Assembly (NCBI GenBank): GCA_049999725.1
Contig: JBNGIS010008539.1
Coordinates: 1 to 22,764, forward strand
Source of the DNA: Haplomitrium mnioides
Taxonomy: Eukaryota; Marchantiophyta; Haplomitriopsida; Calobryales
Reading direction: 5' to 3'
Length of the DNA stretch: 22,764 nt
The translations under genes were made by a program, and so were the position numbers. Below, in pieces: positions 1-8,933 of the stretch. The notes under the pieces are model-generated. The model was not told the origin of the DNA. It made no database searches and saw only the letters and a list, made by a program, of their open reading frames with translations. Every line of letters begins with the position of its first letter. Within the stretch, counting starts at the first letter, position 1.

Positions 1-530
1 CTCCCTTCTTGTCTCATATCTCTATCTTCTCTTGTCTTTTGCTGCTCCATCTCTCCCTTCTCTCATATCTCCATCTCCTTTCTTCTTTGCTAGCTCAATC
101 TCTCCTTTCTTTTGTCAAATCTATTCTCTTCTTTGGTCGTTCAATGTCTTTTTTTTTTCCTCACATCTTGACCTCCTCTCGTTGTTGGTCGCTCAATCTA
201 TCCTTGCTTCTCTCACATCTCCTACCTTCTTTGGCCGCTCAATCTCTCCCTTCTTCTCTCACATCTTCATCTCCTTTCTTCTTTGGCTGATCAATCTCTC
301 CTTTCTTCTCTCACATCTCCTCTCTTATTTGGCTGCTCAATCTCTCCCTTCTTCTCTCACATCTCCATCTGCTCTTGTCTTTTGCCGCTCTATCTCTCCC
401 TTCTTCTCTTATATCTCCATTTCCTTTCTTCTTTAGGAGCTCAATCTCTCCCTTCTTTTGTCAAATCTATTCTCTTCTTTGGTCGTTCAATGTCTCTCTT
501 TTGTTCTTGCCTTTGAACACTCCAGACATT
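1..530. repeat. Pyrimidine-rich minisatellite with higher-order repeat
   Basis: Imperfect units of about 46-52 bp built around GCTCAATCTCTCCCTTCTTC, TCACATCTCCATCTCC and TTTCTTCTTTGG. Within this, 1-149 resembles 344-495 (offset about 345), including an exact stretch at 109-149 and 455-495, so there is a higher-order duplication. The + strand is almost all C/T. All frames stay open only because stop codons need purines. The Ser/Leu/Phe-rich translations are not credible proteins. Confidence 0.85.
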
Positions 531-740
531 TAAAAATAAGAATGAAAATCAAAAAAATTGAGGAAAGTATTTTCATAAATATTTTTAATTCATATTGGTT
601 GCATCAACAAGATGCGTTTTTGAAGCAAATTTCACAAAATAGTGAAATTTTTATGAAGGAAGAAAAAATGCAAAGATGGAAACGAGAAATGCTTTATATA
701 TTAACTTTTTTTGCATCAAACAAACCAAGAGCTCCGTGAA
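531..740. other. AT-rich spacer, no gene seen
   Basis: AT-rich sequence between the minisatellite and the first assembly gap. A reading frame runs across it to about 739, but it has no recognisable motif and its start lies inside the minisatellite. Confidence 0.5.
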
Positions 741-840
741 NNNNNNNNNNNNNNNNNNNNNNNNNNNNNNNNNNNNNNNNNNNNNNNNNNNNNNNNNNNN
801 NNNNNNNNNNNNNNNNNNNNNNNNNNNNNNNNNNNNNNNN
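741..840. other. Assembly gap (100 N)
   Basis: Exactly 100 N, the conventional placeholder for a gap of unknown size. Features on either side need not be contiguous. It lies just upstream of the first exon-like block of the ParB-like pseudogene, so upstream exons may be missing. Confidence 0.99.
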
Positions 841-892
841 GTTTGTTGTGGAACAATTAAAGACATTGACCATCACCTTTAACTTTTTCAAG

Positions 893-1090
893 GTGAAGGT
901 GAAAAATTCAACATAGACATTTTGGTTCAAATTACTATGATTCAAGAAGGGCACAGAGCTCATATGGGGCTTCTTGTGCACTCGAAAACTACAATCACAC
1001 TTTTCAAAGCGCCACTGAAGAAATTGTGCTTCAATAAAATGAAGCCAAAGGATACCTTCATTAATGATCTTAAGTAAGCCTATAACAATG
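893..1090 (+). pseudogene. Exon-like block 1 of ParB-like pseudogene
   Basis: About 66 codons in one frame with a single stop (TAA near 1077). The reading includes FNIDILVQITMIQEGHRAHM and then a Lys-rich stretch with FNKMKPKDTFINDLK. A possible acceptor (CTTTTTCAAG) precedes it and a good donor (GTAAGG at 1091) follows. I recognise no domain. The link to exon 2 rests on matching splice phase, strand and spacing. Confidence 0.45.
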
Positions 1091-1660
1091 GTAAGGTAAA
1101 ACCTTGTATATCTTTTTTTTTTCTATTGTTTTATACCTTCTTTTTGCAAATCATCATCCATACACACTTTGGATTGTAAATTCCATGCAAGCATTGACCC
1201 CGAGGTCCCTGTGAGCATGGACTCTAGAGTCCAATAGAGTAAGGACTCTGGAGTCCATGCAAGCATGGAATTCACACTCCAAAGCATGTATAGACTTTTG
1301 AGTCCTGGTAAGCAAAGACTCCGGAAGTCCATGTGCGCATGGACTTTGGAGTCCCTACGCCAAAGAACAAAGAGTCTTGGCGTGCAAGGGCTCTAAAGTC
1401 TATGCGCGCATGGACTCTAGAGTTCACGTGAGCATGGAATCAAGAGTCTTTATGTGCATGGGCTCTAGAATCCATGCTCGTATGGACTCTAGAGTCTATG
1501 CGCATAGACTCCAAAGCCTATATGTGCATGGACTCTTGAGTCAAGGCCTTTAAGTCCTTACGATGACTTTGACAAGTATTTGAAATAAGTCATTGACTAT
1601 TTCTAGTCTTTTGTTTTTAATTTTCTCCATTTCTATCTGACTTTGTCAACGCTTACCCAG
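1091..1660 (+). other. Inferred intron 1 carrying a palindrome minisatellite
   Basis: Bounded by GTAAGG at 1091 and CTTACCCAG ending at 1660, length 570 bp. The reading frames on either side join in phase. About 400 bp of its interior is the palindrome array at 1180-1560. Confidence 0.45.
1180..1560. repeat. Palindrome-rich minisatellite A
   Basis: Degenerate units of roughly 28-32 bp alternate two self-complementary cores: GACTCTAGAGTC and ATGCGCGCAT (or CATGCAAGCATG and similar). The best palindrome is GAGTCTATGCGCATAGACTC, a perfect 20-mer at 1492-1511. An exact TATGCGCGCAT lies at 1401-1411. The units are too diverged for a young satellite. Confidence 0.8.
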
Positions 1661-2130
1661 ACACGAAGTAGGTGGAGAGGGACTTCGTCAAATTTGCTTT
1701 AGGTTTAAAATTTTTGAAAGTGAAGCAAAGCTTTCACATGGCATAATTAGTGCCACATCCAAGTGCAATGGCAATGACAATGGCAACAACAGATGGACCT
1801 TTAAAAAAGAAAGAAGATGGAGCTAGCGGAGGCTTAGAAAAAGAAGAAGTCCGTATTACTATGAAAAAGCAAGTGCCACCACCATCGGTTCATTTAGAGT
1901 CTGTCTAGTTTCCATCTCCACCCAACTCTTCTTAGGCGGCCCTATCATCTTCCTCCTCTAAAAGCTCTAAGAAGGAAGTTGAGTTAGAGTCGGTGCAACC
2001 TCCAACATCGAGATCAAAGAGATAAGTGCACAAAGAGCTCCGAAGTTTTGAGAAAGTACACCAGGTTGATCCTAAGATAATATTTGAGGAGGACAAGAAC
2101 AAAACAAGGGAGTCTACAATCCAGCGGTGT

Positions 2131-2673
2131 AGAGTCTAAGAGGGAAAATTTACTATTTGGTTGGGGAATTTGAACCTTCCAAAAATTGGAATAAATAATT
2201 GGGAGCCATTCCAAACTAAGAGGTTGAATGAAGATTTTATGGAGCTTCTAACACAAAAAATGCTCACAAACAAATATGTGGATTCATTTTTCATTGTGGT
2301 TGCAAATGCAAAGTGCGGGTTGAGAGATAAGTCAGAGTTCAATATCAAGAACCCTCACAAGTACCGCTATGAGATTGCATGAGGCAGTCATAGTGTTGCT
2401 GCAAGGGAACTTTTAATAACAAAGTATGGAGCAAAACATCTCATGTTTTTGCTCTACAACTGCTATGTGTATATGAGGCTTAAACCAACACAAGCCCGAG
2501 TATTTGTGATTGATGACAACTACAACCAACATTACCAATCGGAGATGACATCAATTCAAAAGGTGGAGTATTGGCATCAATGCTACATAGAGAGTAGAAT
2601 GGTGCCATCTCAAAAGTTAAAAAAGAGAGCCTGCACTAGAGACTTTGAAAATCAAGCCAAAGTCAACTCTTGA
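2131..2673 (+). pseudogene. ParB-like (ParB/sulfiredoxin-type) domain within exon 2
   Basis: One frame reads through GNLNLPKIGINNWEPFQTKR, then FIVVANAKCGLRDKSEF, then KYRYEIA-stop-GSHSVAARELL, and later a segment with VFVIDDNYNQHYQSEMTSIQ. The order fits ParB/Srx-like proteins: an N-terminal strand naming the residue set, a statement of preference, a YEI-x-GSH-x-x-AA core matching the ParB box, then a helical segment with an Asp/His-Asn pair and an E-M-T helix. The TGA at 2380 falls in the core at a probable Gly codon. After 2673 the frame shifts and continues to about 2960 with SLQGLSDEIKISVLKRVEAE and a further ELSIEEMS motif, like the helical part that follows ParB boxes. The assignment is by motif reading only. 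Alternative: an uncharacterised plant domain. Confidence 0.45.
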
Positions 2674-3086
2674 GAAGACGGTGACTTCTCAAGACAACTA
2701 GTGTGTGTTGGCATTTCAAAGTGGAGAGCTATGGGAGTTACAATAGAGCATTTTTAATATGTGAGAAAAGAACCTAGTGAAAGGCTAGAAATCCAATGCC
2801 AAAGGTTCTCTAAGAATGAAAGACATGAAGTGGACACCTTGAAGATCCCTTCAAGGTCTTTCTGATGAAATTAAAATTTCAGTTTTGAAGCGGGTGGAAG
2901 CGGAAGAGCTTTCAATCGAGGAAATGTCTTGAGAACTTGAGAGGCAGAAGGCTTTGATGGTAATGGTAAAATTTGTTTTGTTTGGAGGTATACTGTAGCT
3001 TCTCAGAGGAGGCTAGGATGGAATATCCCAATCATACAGAGGAATCAAAGATGTCCTCTTTCTGGTCAAGTTTTGAGAAATTGTTG

Positions 3087-3519
3087 GTAAGTTTTTTTCC
3101 GTTCTTCAATTGTATTTTAAAAGTTTGTTTGAATTATTTTATGATACTTTTATTTATCGAGTTTCTTTCATGCACACATAGGCATCTAAGAGTCCATGCG
3201 CGTATGAACTCTTTGGCTTTGGTGTGGGCTAGATCTCTGTGCTCGCAAAGAGATCTAGCCTATATGCGCATGGGCTTGAGAGTCCATGCATGCATAGACC
3301 TTTGAGCCTTTGCACACAAGGACTTCGAGACTCCATGCACGTATGGACTCTAGACTCTCCGCACACAATGACTCTCAAGTCCATGTGCACTTGGGCTCAA
3401 GAGTCCATGCGAGCATGGACTCTTTGAGTCCTTGCTATCTTTAAGTGCTCTTTCTGTTTGAATTCAAGTTTCTTGTTTTCAAATCCTCTTCTAATGCCTT
3501 TCTTCGTGTTGTTTACAAG
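3087..3519 (+). other. Inferred intron 2 with consensus splice sites
   Basis: A perfect donor, TTG|GTAAGT at 3087, and an acceptor, TTGTTTACAAG ending at 3519, bound 433 bp with T-rich sequence at both ends. Both flanking frames are in phase 0. Like intron 1, its core is a palindrome minisatellite. Confidence 0.55.
3185..3435. repeat. Palindrome-rich minisatellite B with a 12-bp hairpin
   Basis: Same family as minisatellite A, with units based on GAGTCCATGCGCGTATG and GTCCATGCATGCATAGAC. A perfect inverted repeat, GGCTAGATCTCT (3227-3238) and AGAGATCTAGCC (3249-3260), has a 10-base spacer. Confidence 0.8.
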
Positions 3520-3828
3520 GTGCATTTAAAAGGCAGCTTGCCAAAAAAATTGATGACTGCTAGTAAAGGGAAAACGAGATATGGGGTCAAAGAAGCCCTA
3601 GAAGATCAAGACCAAGCCCCAACCTTGGTATCATACTTTCTTGCCATTTTGCTCCCTTGTTAGAAAAGCCAAAGATCAGAAGTCAAGGCAACAAAATGAT
3701 GTTGCTGTCCCTCCAATTGAGGGAGGGTTTGAAAAACAAGACTAGGACCTAATGTCCTATGTTGACGAACTCAACGCGGCGTATAATCAAGTCCACGATA
3801 AGTCCAACACTCAATAACTAAGGGTTTG
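3520..3828 (+). pseudogene. Exon-like blocks 3 and 4 of ParB-like pseudogene
   Basis: Block 3 starts at 3520 and is basic (GSLPKKLMTASKGKTRYGVK). Its end is unclear. A donor at 3628 (GTATCA) would leave a 36-bp intron, too short for a plant. GTAAAG at 3563 would give 101 bp. Block 4 begins after CCTTGTTAG at 3663, which is alignable with the acceptor CCACTACTAG of the minus-strand copy. It reads GFEKQD-stop-DLMSYVDELN, with an extra A just after the acceptor, TAG at 3741, a TAA and a one-base deletion near 3820. It ends before GTGAGT at 3829, a donor without counterpart in the other copy. Confidence 0.55.
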
Positions 3829-3906
3829 GTGAGTAAAGTTACTGAATTTTCCTTTTTAAGAATATTTTGTGCTTGATCCACATTCTTCTAGCATTCCAAA
3901 TAATAG

Positions 3907-4006
3907 NNNNNNNNNNNNNNNNNNNNNNNNNNNNNNNNNNNNNNNNNNNNNNNNNNNNNNNNNNNNNNNNNNNNNNNNNNNNNNNNNNNNNNNNNNNNNN
4001 NNNNNN
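3907..4006. other. Assembly gap (100 N)
   Basis: Exactly 100 N. It lies 78 bp after the last exon-like block of copy 1, so the methyltransferase half of this copy may lie in the gap, or may be missing. Nothing after the gap resembles it. Confidence 0.99.
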
Positions 4007-4690
4007 GTGTATTACATGTATTACAATCTTGAATTAATATATCTATCTATATGTGAGTTTTTTTTGTGATTTTATTTTGGATATTCAATTTTTTGAGTTA
4101 CTAATGATTATTTGCGTGCTTGTTTTGGAATGTCAAATTGATTTTGATGAAATGCATCATCTTTTATGATATGCAAGCTTGAAGTCTATAGAAGCAAAAC
4201 TCTTCTTTTTTGTTTTTATATATTTTGTAAGTAAATAGAAGTTCAAAGCAACTCTTACTAGATTAGAGATTTATATGTGAGTGTATGTTGTAGCATCGTT
4301 TTTTTTTTCTTTTGGATTTGTTATTTGTAAATGTTTTAGGGTTTTGTATCTTGAAGGTTTTTCTAAAAATTATAAGAAAACATTAAAATATGACTATATA
4401 AGTTTACCATATTTTTTCAATATTCTCTCTTACTTTTTTATCTTATTATATTATAATATTTAAAAAAAATTTCTACCAAATATTCAGCATTTAATTTAAT
4501 GTTTTTCCAAAATATAATAAGTATTTGAATAAACCAAATTTTAGGTTGAATAAAAAAAAATTTCATGAAAAATTTTGTAACTATCAAAAAATGTAATTTT
4601 GAAGCAGAAATTTGAAAAAAAAACGCAAACTATAACAAGAATTGAGTAGTAGTTTTTTGTTCAACGTAGCGGCTATTGAGTGTCTAGTAA
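4007..4690. other. AT-rich spacer, no gene seen
   Basis: Very AT-rich with many homopolymer A and T runs. A 60-codon hydrophobic frame at 4281-4463 is what T-rich DNA gives by chance. I see no RNA gene or element end. Confidence 0.6.
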
Positions 4691-4699
4691 ACCTGATCA

Positions 4700-6010
4700 T
4701 GTGTTGCTAGATGACAATTTTCTCGATCTCTAGACATCACACGTAACTTCCTTCCTTTTTGTCGACCCTATAGCCGAGCACCCATTGGTGCAATTGGCTT
4801 GTCATCCATGGTATAGTCGACTCATTTTGTTCCTCACATCCAAAATTTTGCCATGACATCTAGCAACATATCAAATTCACTCATTCATACGATCCACTTC
4901 CTCATATACTATCATTTCAAGTTTGCTTTATCAAATAGTTGAAGATGCAATCATGCGTTATTATTTAATTCCTCTTCATACATCTCAAGTCTTGCAAGGT
5001 TGCCACACATTTGCTTGTGGTGGACATTTTGTAGGGAAGACTATTGTTATAAAAGTTTTTGTTCTGGCTATTGGTGGCCAACTCTCTTCGCTTATGCACA
5101 TAAGTTCACGAGAACATACGATGCATGTCAAAGAACCGGTTGCCCTACAAAGGCATCTAAAATGCCCCTAGTCCTAATCCTTCCAATATTGACTTTTAAA
5201 AAATGAGGTCTTGACTTTATTGGCCTGATCACTCTTCCTTCTCGTAGTTGCTGCAATGAGTATATCCTCGCCACTACAAATTATATTTCTAAGTGAGCTA
5301 AGCAATAGTGCTTCCCGTCGACAATGTGGTTTTAGTTGCTTCTTTCCTCTACTCCTACATTCTCACCCGTTTTGGATGTCTATTGGAGATTGTTAGTGAT
5401 CGGGGTACACACTTTCTTAATGAAGCGATTTATGCCTTCACTGCTCAATATCTGAAAGGCCATTCTTACAAAAATGCTATCAGGCCATCGCTCCAACTGG
5501 GTTGAACACTTGCATAGTGCCTTTTGAGCCAATCGATCTATAACCAAATCAGCCATAAGATACACTCCATTTCATTTAGTATATGGTCAAGAGGCCTTGC
5601 CTCCAATAGAAATCCAGATCCCCTCCCTACGCATTACAATTGCACACCGTCTAAGTCCGATTGAATCTTTGCGACACTAGTTGACCAATCTAGCACAACT
5701 AAATGAGACCAGAGTAACTGCCAATGCTTTGCGGTTTGCACATCTGCTCCAAGTGAAGGACTGCCTTGACAAACACATCAACGATAGGTCCTTTTACGTG
5801 CACAACTTGGCCCTAATTTTTGACATGCGAATCATTTGTTTTGTTCTCAAGTTTACAACTCACAAGTATGGTTCTTATAAAGTCACTGTAGTCCATCCTC
5901 ATGGCTATCTAAGCCTCAAAACACTTGACAAAACTGTCTTTGCAGTGCTAGTGAATGCTAAACTACTGTTGTTGGGCCAATTTCTAGAAGGTAAAAGACT
6001 ATGTTGACTA
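4700..6010 (+). pseudogene. Ty3/gypsy integrase remnant (Tat/Athila-like)
   Basis: Integrases join retroelement cDNA to the host chromosome. The order of motifs is right but spread over several frames. A pre-zinc-finger segment (VEDAIMRYYLIPLHTSQVL) is followed by CHTFACGGHF near 5003-5030 and YWWPTLFAYAH at 5069. Next come YDACQRTG, in which the first Cys of the CxxC pair reads Tyr, and PTKASKMPL. GLDFIG supplies the first catalytic Asp and EIVSDRGTHF near 5390 the second. The core is damaged beyond 5460 and the YHPQ region is lost. The frame resumes as FHLVYGQEALPPIEIQIPSL near 5570, then a Lys/Arg-rich tail and KYGSYKVTVVHPHG. The CGGHF and PFxLVYGxEA forms point to the Tat/Athila branch. 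No RT, LTR or primer site is found beside it, so this is a fragment distinct from the element at 8966. Confidence 0.85.
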
Positions 6011-6471
6011 TTTCTCACACTGGTTCTTGACACACACATCGGTTGGGAAACTTAAGACATTGGCAATGAGGCTCATGAGGGCATTGAAGATAGATATAGT
6101 CGCTCATGGTCTGTCGTAGCTGTTATAAAAAGATTCATGGAAGAGATACGAAGTGAGGCTAGAATGATTACTCTACCTGCTGGGAATGAAGTCGCATTAA
6201 ACTTTATTTTTTATGATCTTTATTTCCATTTTGTCACTGTTAACGCCTTTATTTATATTTCATCTATCGTTTTCATTTATTATTTTGGATGTATGTTTTG
6301 CCTACTTCACAATGTCGTTTTCCTAGTCCTTATACTTCTTGTTCCTTTTGGGAAAGTTAAACTTTTGCATAGTACACTCAAGCTTAAACCAGAGGCTCTA
6401 TTACAACATAAGGTTGGGAAGAAATGTGCTATAGATAAAGTGTAGAAGACATAAAAAGGAAGCTAATTGAA
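6011..6471. other. Spacer after integrase remnant
   Basis: Weak frames only. A 102-codon frame at 6137-6445 is mostly hydrophobic and T-driven, with no recognisable domain. It may be decayed 3' sequence of the same retroelement. Confidence 0.4.
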
Positions 6472-6595
6472 TCTACATCAACATATCTTCAGTGGAATTG
6501 GCTCTACATCAACAGATCTTCAACGGAATGGGATCTACATCAAAGCATCTTCAATCAAACTAGATCTACATCAATGTGTCTCAACTCTTCAACAT
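6472..6595. repeat. 31-bp tandem repeat, four units
   Basis: TCTACATCAA recurs at 6472, 6503, 6534 and 6565, an exact 31-bp spacing, each followed by an imperfect GATCTTCAACGGAATGGGA-like stretch. It lies about 460 bp downstream of the integrase remnant. Tandem subrepeats in the region 3' of the coding domains are known from Tat/Ogre-type elements. Confidence 0.8.
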
Positions 6596-7340
6596 CTTTG
6601 CTAAACAGACAAATTGTAGTGATAAGATTTTGTTCTATTAGGAATTATGCTTTAGTATAAATTTCAATCAATGTTTAGCTATTAAATATGGGCAAGCGCA
6701 AACCAACTTCGATCAAGAGATCAACCGAGCATCAAGAATTTTCAAAGAAGTGGCTAATTGAAAAATGGTGAGCAATTTCAAAAAAAGGTTAAACAACTGC
6801 TACTTTGAACTAGAAACCGCTACTAGGTCTCTATTTCATTTGGCGTTCACAAAAACCAAATTTGAAATTTTAGCATCAAAACTCATGAATTTGACGCTAG
6901 TAGTACGAGTTTGCAAAAAAAAATGTAATTGTATTTATCAAAATTGCTTATTTCAAGTTCACAATGTATTAAAAAAAAATCTTCTTATGAGAATTCTATC
7001 AAAATTGCTTTTTCATAATTTCTTCTTTAAAAGTATGAGCATTACCAAACATAATATATACAAAATATACATGATATTTGTTGTTAAATATATTCAAAAC
7101 TAACAACGATATTATTAATTTCAAAAATTGATCAAAACATTCAAATTTTATCCCAAACATATTCAATAAAAAATGCTTAATATGCATGCAAGAAATTTGA
7201 GCCATTGTTTTAAAGCTTATATACGTAGGGCTCATTAAAGCTTCTTTGCACTTTGAATGTTGAAGCTCTCATATGTAGGAACTTTGAATTAGAACTCTAA
7301 AGTGTAGGTGCAAGAGGATTGTTGAAGCAAAATTGTGAAA
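6596..7340. other. AT-rich spacer, no gene seen
   Basis: Short A/T-driven frames on both strands (6765-7103 + and 6999-7235 -) overlap each other and carry no motif. Nothing else is supported. Confidence 0.55.
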
Positions 7341-7344
7341 ACAC

Positions 7345-7505
7345 TACTAAAGCCCATGCATGCATGGACAACTAAAGCATGTGTGTAGAGATAACTTAAA
7401 GCCTATGCACGCTTTGTTTGATAAGGTTCTTGCGAGCTTGAACAACTAAAGCCCATGCGGGCATACACAATTGAAGCCCAAACGAGCATGGATTGTTGAG
7501 TACTT
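7345..7505. repeat. Degenerate palindrome repeat C
   Basis: Loose units around AACTAAAGCCCATGCNNGCAT, including the palindrome CCATGCATGCATGG at 7354-7367, CCTATGCACGC, and CCCATGCGGGCAT. It is related to the palindrome cores in the introns of the ParB-like copy and lies on the 3' side of the minus-strand methyltransferase copy. Confidence 0.6.
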
Positions 7506-7768
7506 GGACATAAAGACTACTGAAGACCTTCTAGAAAGGACTGCAAAAACTCATGATTGAAAAAAACTTGAACAAATTTGTTTCTTAAAAAAAAAAAGGA
7601 ACTTCAATGCCAGCATATACTTTGTTGCTAATTTTTATGAAAACCAATAAGCTTTGTTCAAAAATAATTTTGCACAAGAAATTGAATCGTGAAGAAAATA
7701 CTTCTTAAGTTGGATTTCGAATGCAACAATAATGAAGACAAATGAAAAAATATTTTGGGAAGAAAAAC

Positions 7769-7774
7769 TTTATT
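7769..7774 (-). promoter_or_regulatory. Possible polyadenylation signal of methyltransferase copy
   Basis: TTTATT on the + strand is AATAAA on the coding strand, about 25 bp past the stop at 7797-7799 and 90 bp past the stop at 7865-7867. The position is right, but AT-rich DNA gives such hexamers often. Confidence 0.35.
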
Positions 7775-7796
7775 ATATACAAAAATTACATGAGTC

Positions 7797-8933
7797 TCAT
7801 CCTACAATCCTATCCTCTTCAAGAGGAATGGTCTCATCTAAATCATTCCTTGAGAAGCTTCAGCTCATGTAGTCACTAGAGAGTCATGTCGAGACTTTCC
7901 AGTCCTAAAAATTGCAACATTATTGCTAGAAGCACCAGCAATACCAAAAGGAACATGCTCCTTCTCGTATGCATACACTATATATGATTCCATCACATCA
8001 GATGGCAATGAAACCATCGTCAAAACCCTTTGGGGAATAAAGATAAACTGACATCTGTCATATCCAATGGCGATGCAATTTTGTATCAACTTCAAAGCAC
8101 AGACAAGGCCTGTGTCAGACCCAGAGCAAAGATCTAAGATCCAATCTTGCTCTATTGACAAATGATCAATAAAAAATTATATAAAGCCTGAGGCTTTTGA
8201 GGGACATTCATAGGAGCATCGTCTCTTGGATGTTTGAGCTTAGCCGAAACAGTCGAGCAATTGAAAACACTTTGAATGATTTGTCGAGGACGTGCATTTG
8301 CATCATCCAATTGCAAGTTGAAGAGCTTTATGCTTCGCTTGGCCTCCTTTGTTCAGTAGCCCACAGTTTAGTACTTATAGGCATGAGCAATTCTGGGACC
8401 ACCGGAATGATGAATATTGCTTTTGTCTATGTAGTAACAAAAACAAACATATAAGACAAAGAAAAAAAGGTAAAGGAAAAATAAAATACATAAACCATCA
8501 GATGAAAAAATCAAAATACAACTTACCAGATGATGTGGTCGATGGCACAACAAACCTCCAATAAAGCATCATTGACAATGCCAAATTGTTTTGAAGAGTG
8601 GATAATAACAAAAGACCAAAATTTTGAAGTTGTAACATCCGTAAAAGAAGAAACCATATCAAAAAAATCATCCTTTGTAAAAGGTTCTGAATCATCATGC
8701 TTGCATTCCTTAAGGTTATAATCATAAGAAATATCAACAATAGCCAAAGTGAAACATCTTGGTTTCGCTAAACCCTTCAATTGTCGAGCATTAGACTTCA
8801 TGTGGACTTGATAAAATTCCACGTTGAGCCCATCGACATAGGACATTAAGTCCTTGTCTTGCTCTTCAAACCCTCTTTTGGTTGGAAGGGCAATAACTTC
8901 ATTTAATTGTCTTGCCTTCCACTCTCTTGCTTT
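7797..8933 (-). pseudogene. Beta-class N4/N6 DNA methyltransferase, copy 2: 3' part, decayed
   Basis: Methylases of this group transfer a methyl group from S-adenosylmethionine to an amino group of adenine or cytosine. Exon A (8933-8527) follows an acceptor, TTTTTCTGCTCCACTACTAG, and reads FEEQDKDLMSYVDGLN, then CFTLAIVDISYDYN. DISY (8735-8724) stands where motif IV has DPPY. It continues to CAIDHIIW and a perfect donor, GTAAGT, at 8526. A 100-bp intron follows, with acceptor TACTACATAG. Exon B (from 8426) reads IHHSGGPRIAHAYKY, then DDANARPRQI, then HPRDDAPMNVPQKPQALYNF, a typical pre-motif-I segment. After one frameshift near 8161 comes DWILDLCSGSDTG (motif I, 8134-8108; Gly to Asp against DxxxGSGTG) and CIAIGYD, where motif II would have Asp. 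The order IV before I is the beta-class permutation. Stops at 8375-8370 and nearby, the frameshift and lost key residues mark it as dead. Splice phase across the intron is off by one base. Confidence 0.7.
8427..8526 (-). other. 100-bp intron in methyltransferase copy
   Basis: On the coding strand it starts GTAAGTTGTATTTTG and ends TTTTTGTTACTACATAG. It is T-rich and separates exon A from exon B, which continue the methylase reading. Retention of an intron shows this copy was not made by reverse transcription of a fully spliced mRNA. Confidence 0.55.

Larger units (their letters stand above)
893..3828 (+). pseudogene. ParB-like/DNA methyltransferase gene, copy 1: 5' part, decayed
   Basis: I read at least four exon blocks: 893-1090, 1661-3086, 3520 onward (end uncertain) and 3664-3828. 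The first boundary is phase-consistent: exon 1 ends one base into a codon before GTAAGG at 1091, and exon 2 after CCCAG at 1660 supplies the other two bases. Exon 2 ends in phase 0 before GTAAGT at 3087, and exon 3 starts in phase 0 after TTTACAAG at 3519. Exon 2 keeps one frame from 1661 to 2670, about 1 kb, despite stops at 1666, 1744, 1906, 1933, 2023, 2137 and 2380, then shifts frame. A Lys/Ser/Pro-rich linker (1750-2030) precedes the ParB-like domain. The last block matches the first block of the methyltransferase pseudogene on the other strand (shared DLMSYVD-LN core), so the intact gene probably joined both domains. It runs into the second assembly gap. Pseudogene status is certain; the function is inferred. 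Confidence 0.6.

Noticed and set aside
9-516. Three overlapping Ser/Leu/Phe-rich reading frames of 77-134 codons
   Set aside because: They are produced by the C/T-rich minisatellite, which lacks the purines needed for stops. Three frames of the same repeat give similar peptides.
651-981. Reading frames spanning the first N run
   Set aside because: They cross 100 unknown bases, so continuity is artificial.
4281-4463. 60-codon hydrophobic frame, possible small membrane protein
   Set aside because: T-rich DNA yields Phe/Leu/Ile/Tyr-rich frames by chance, and no context or start signal supports it.
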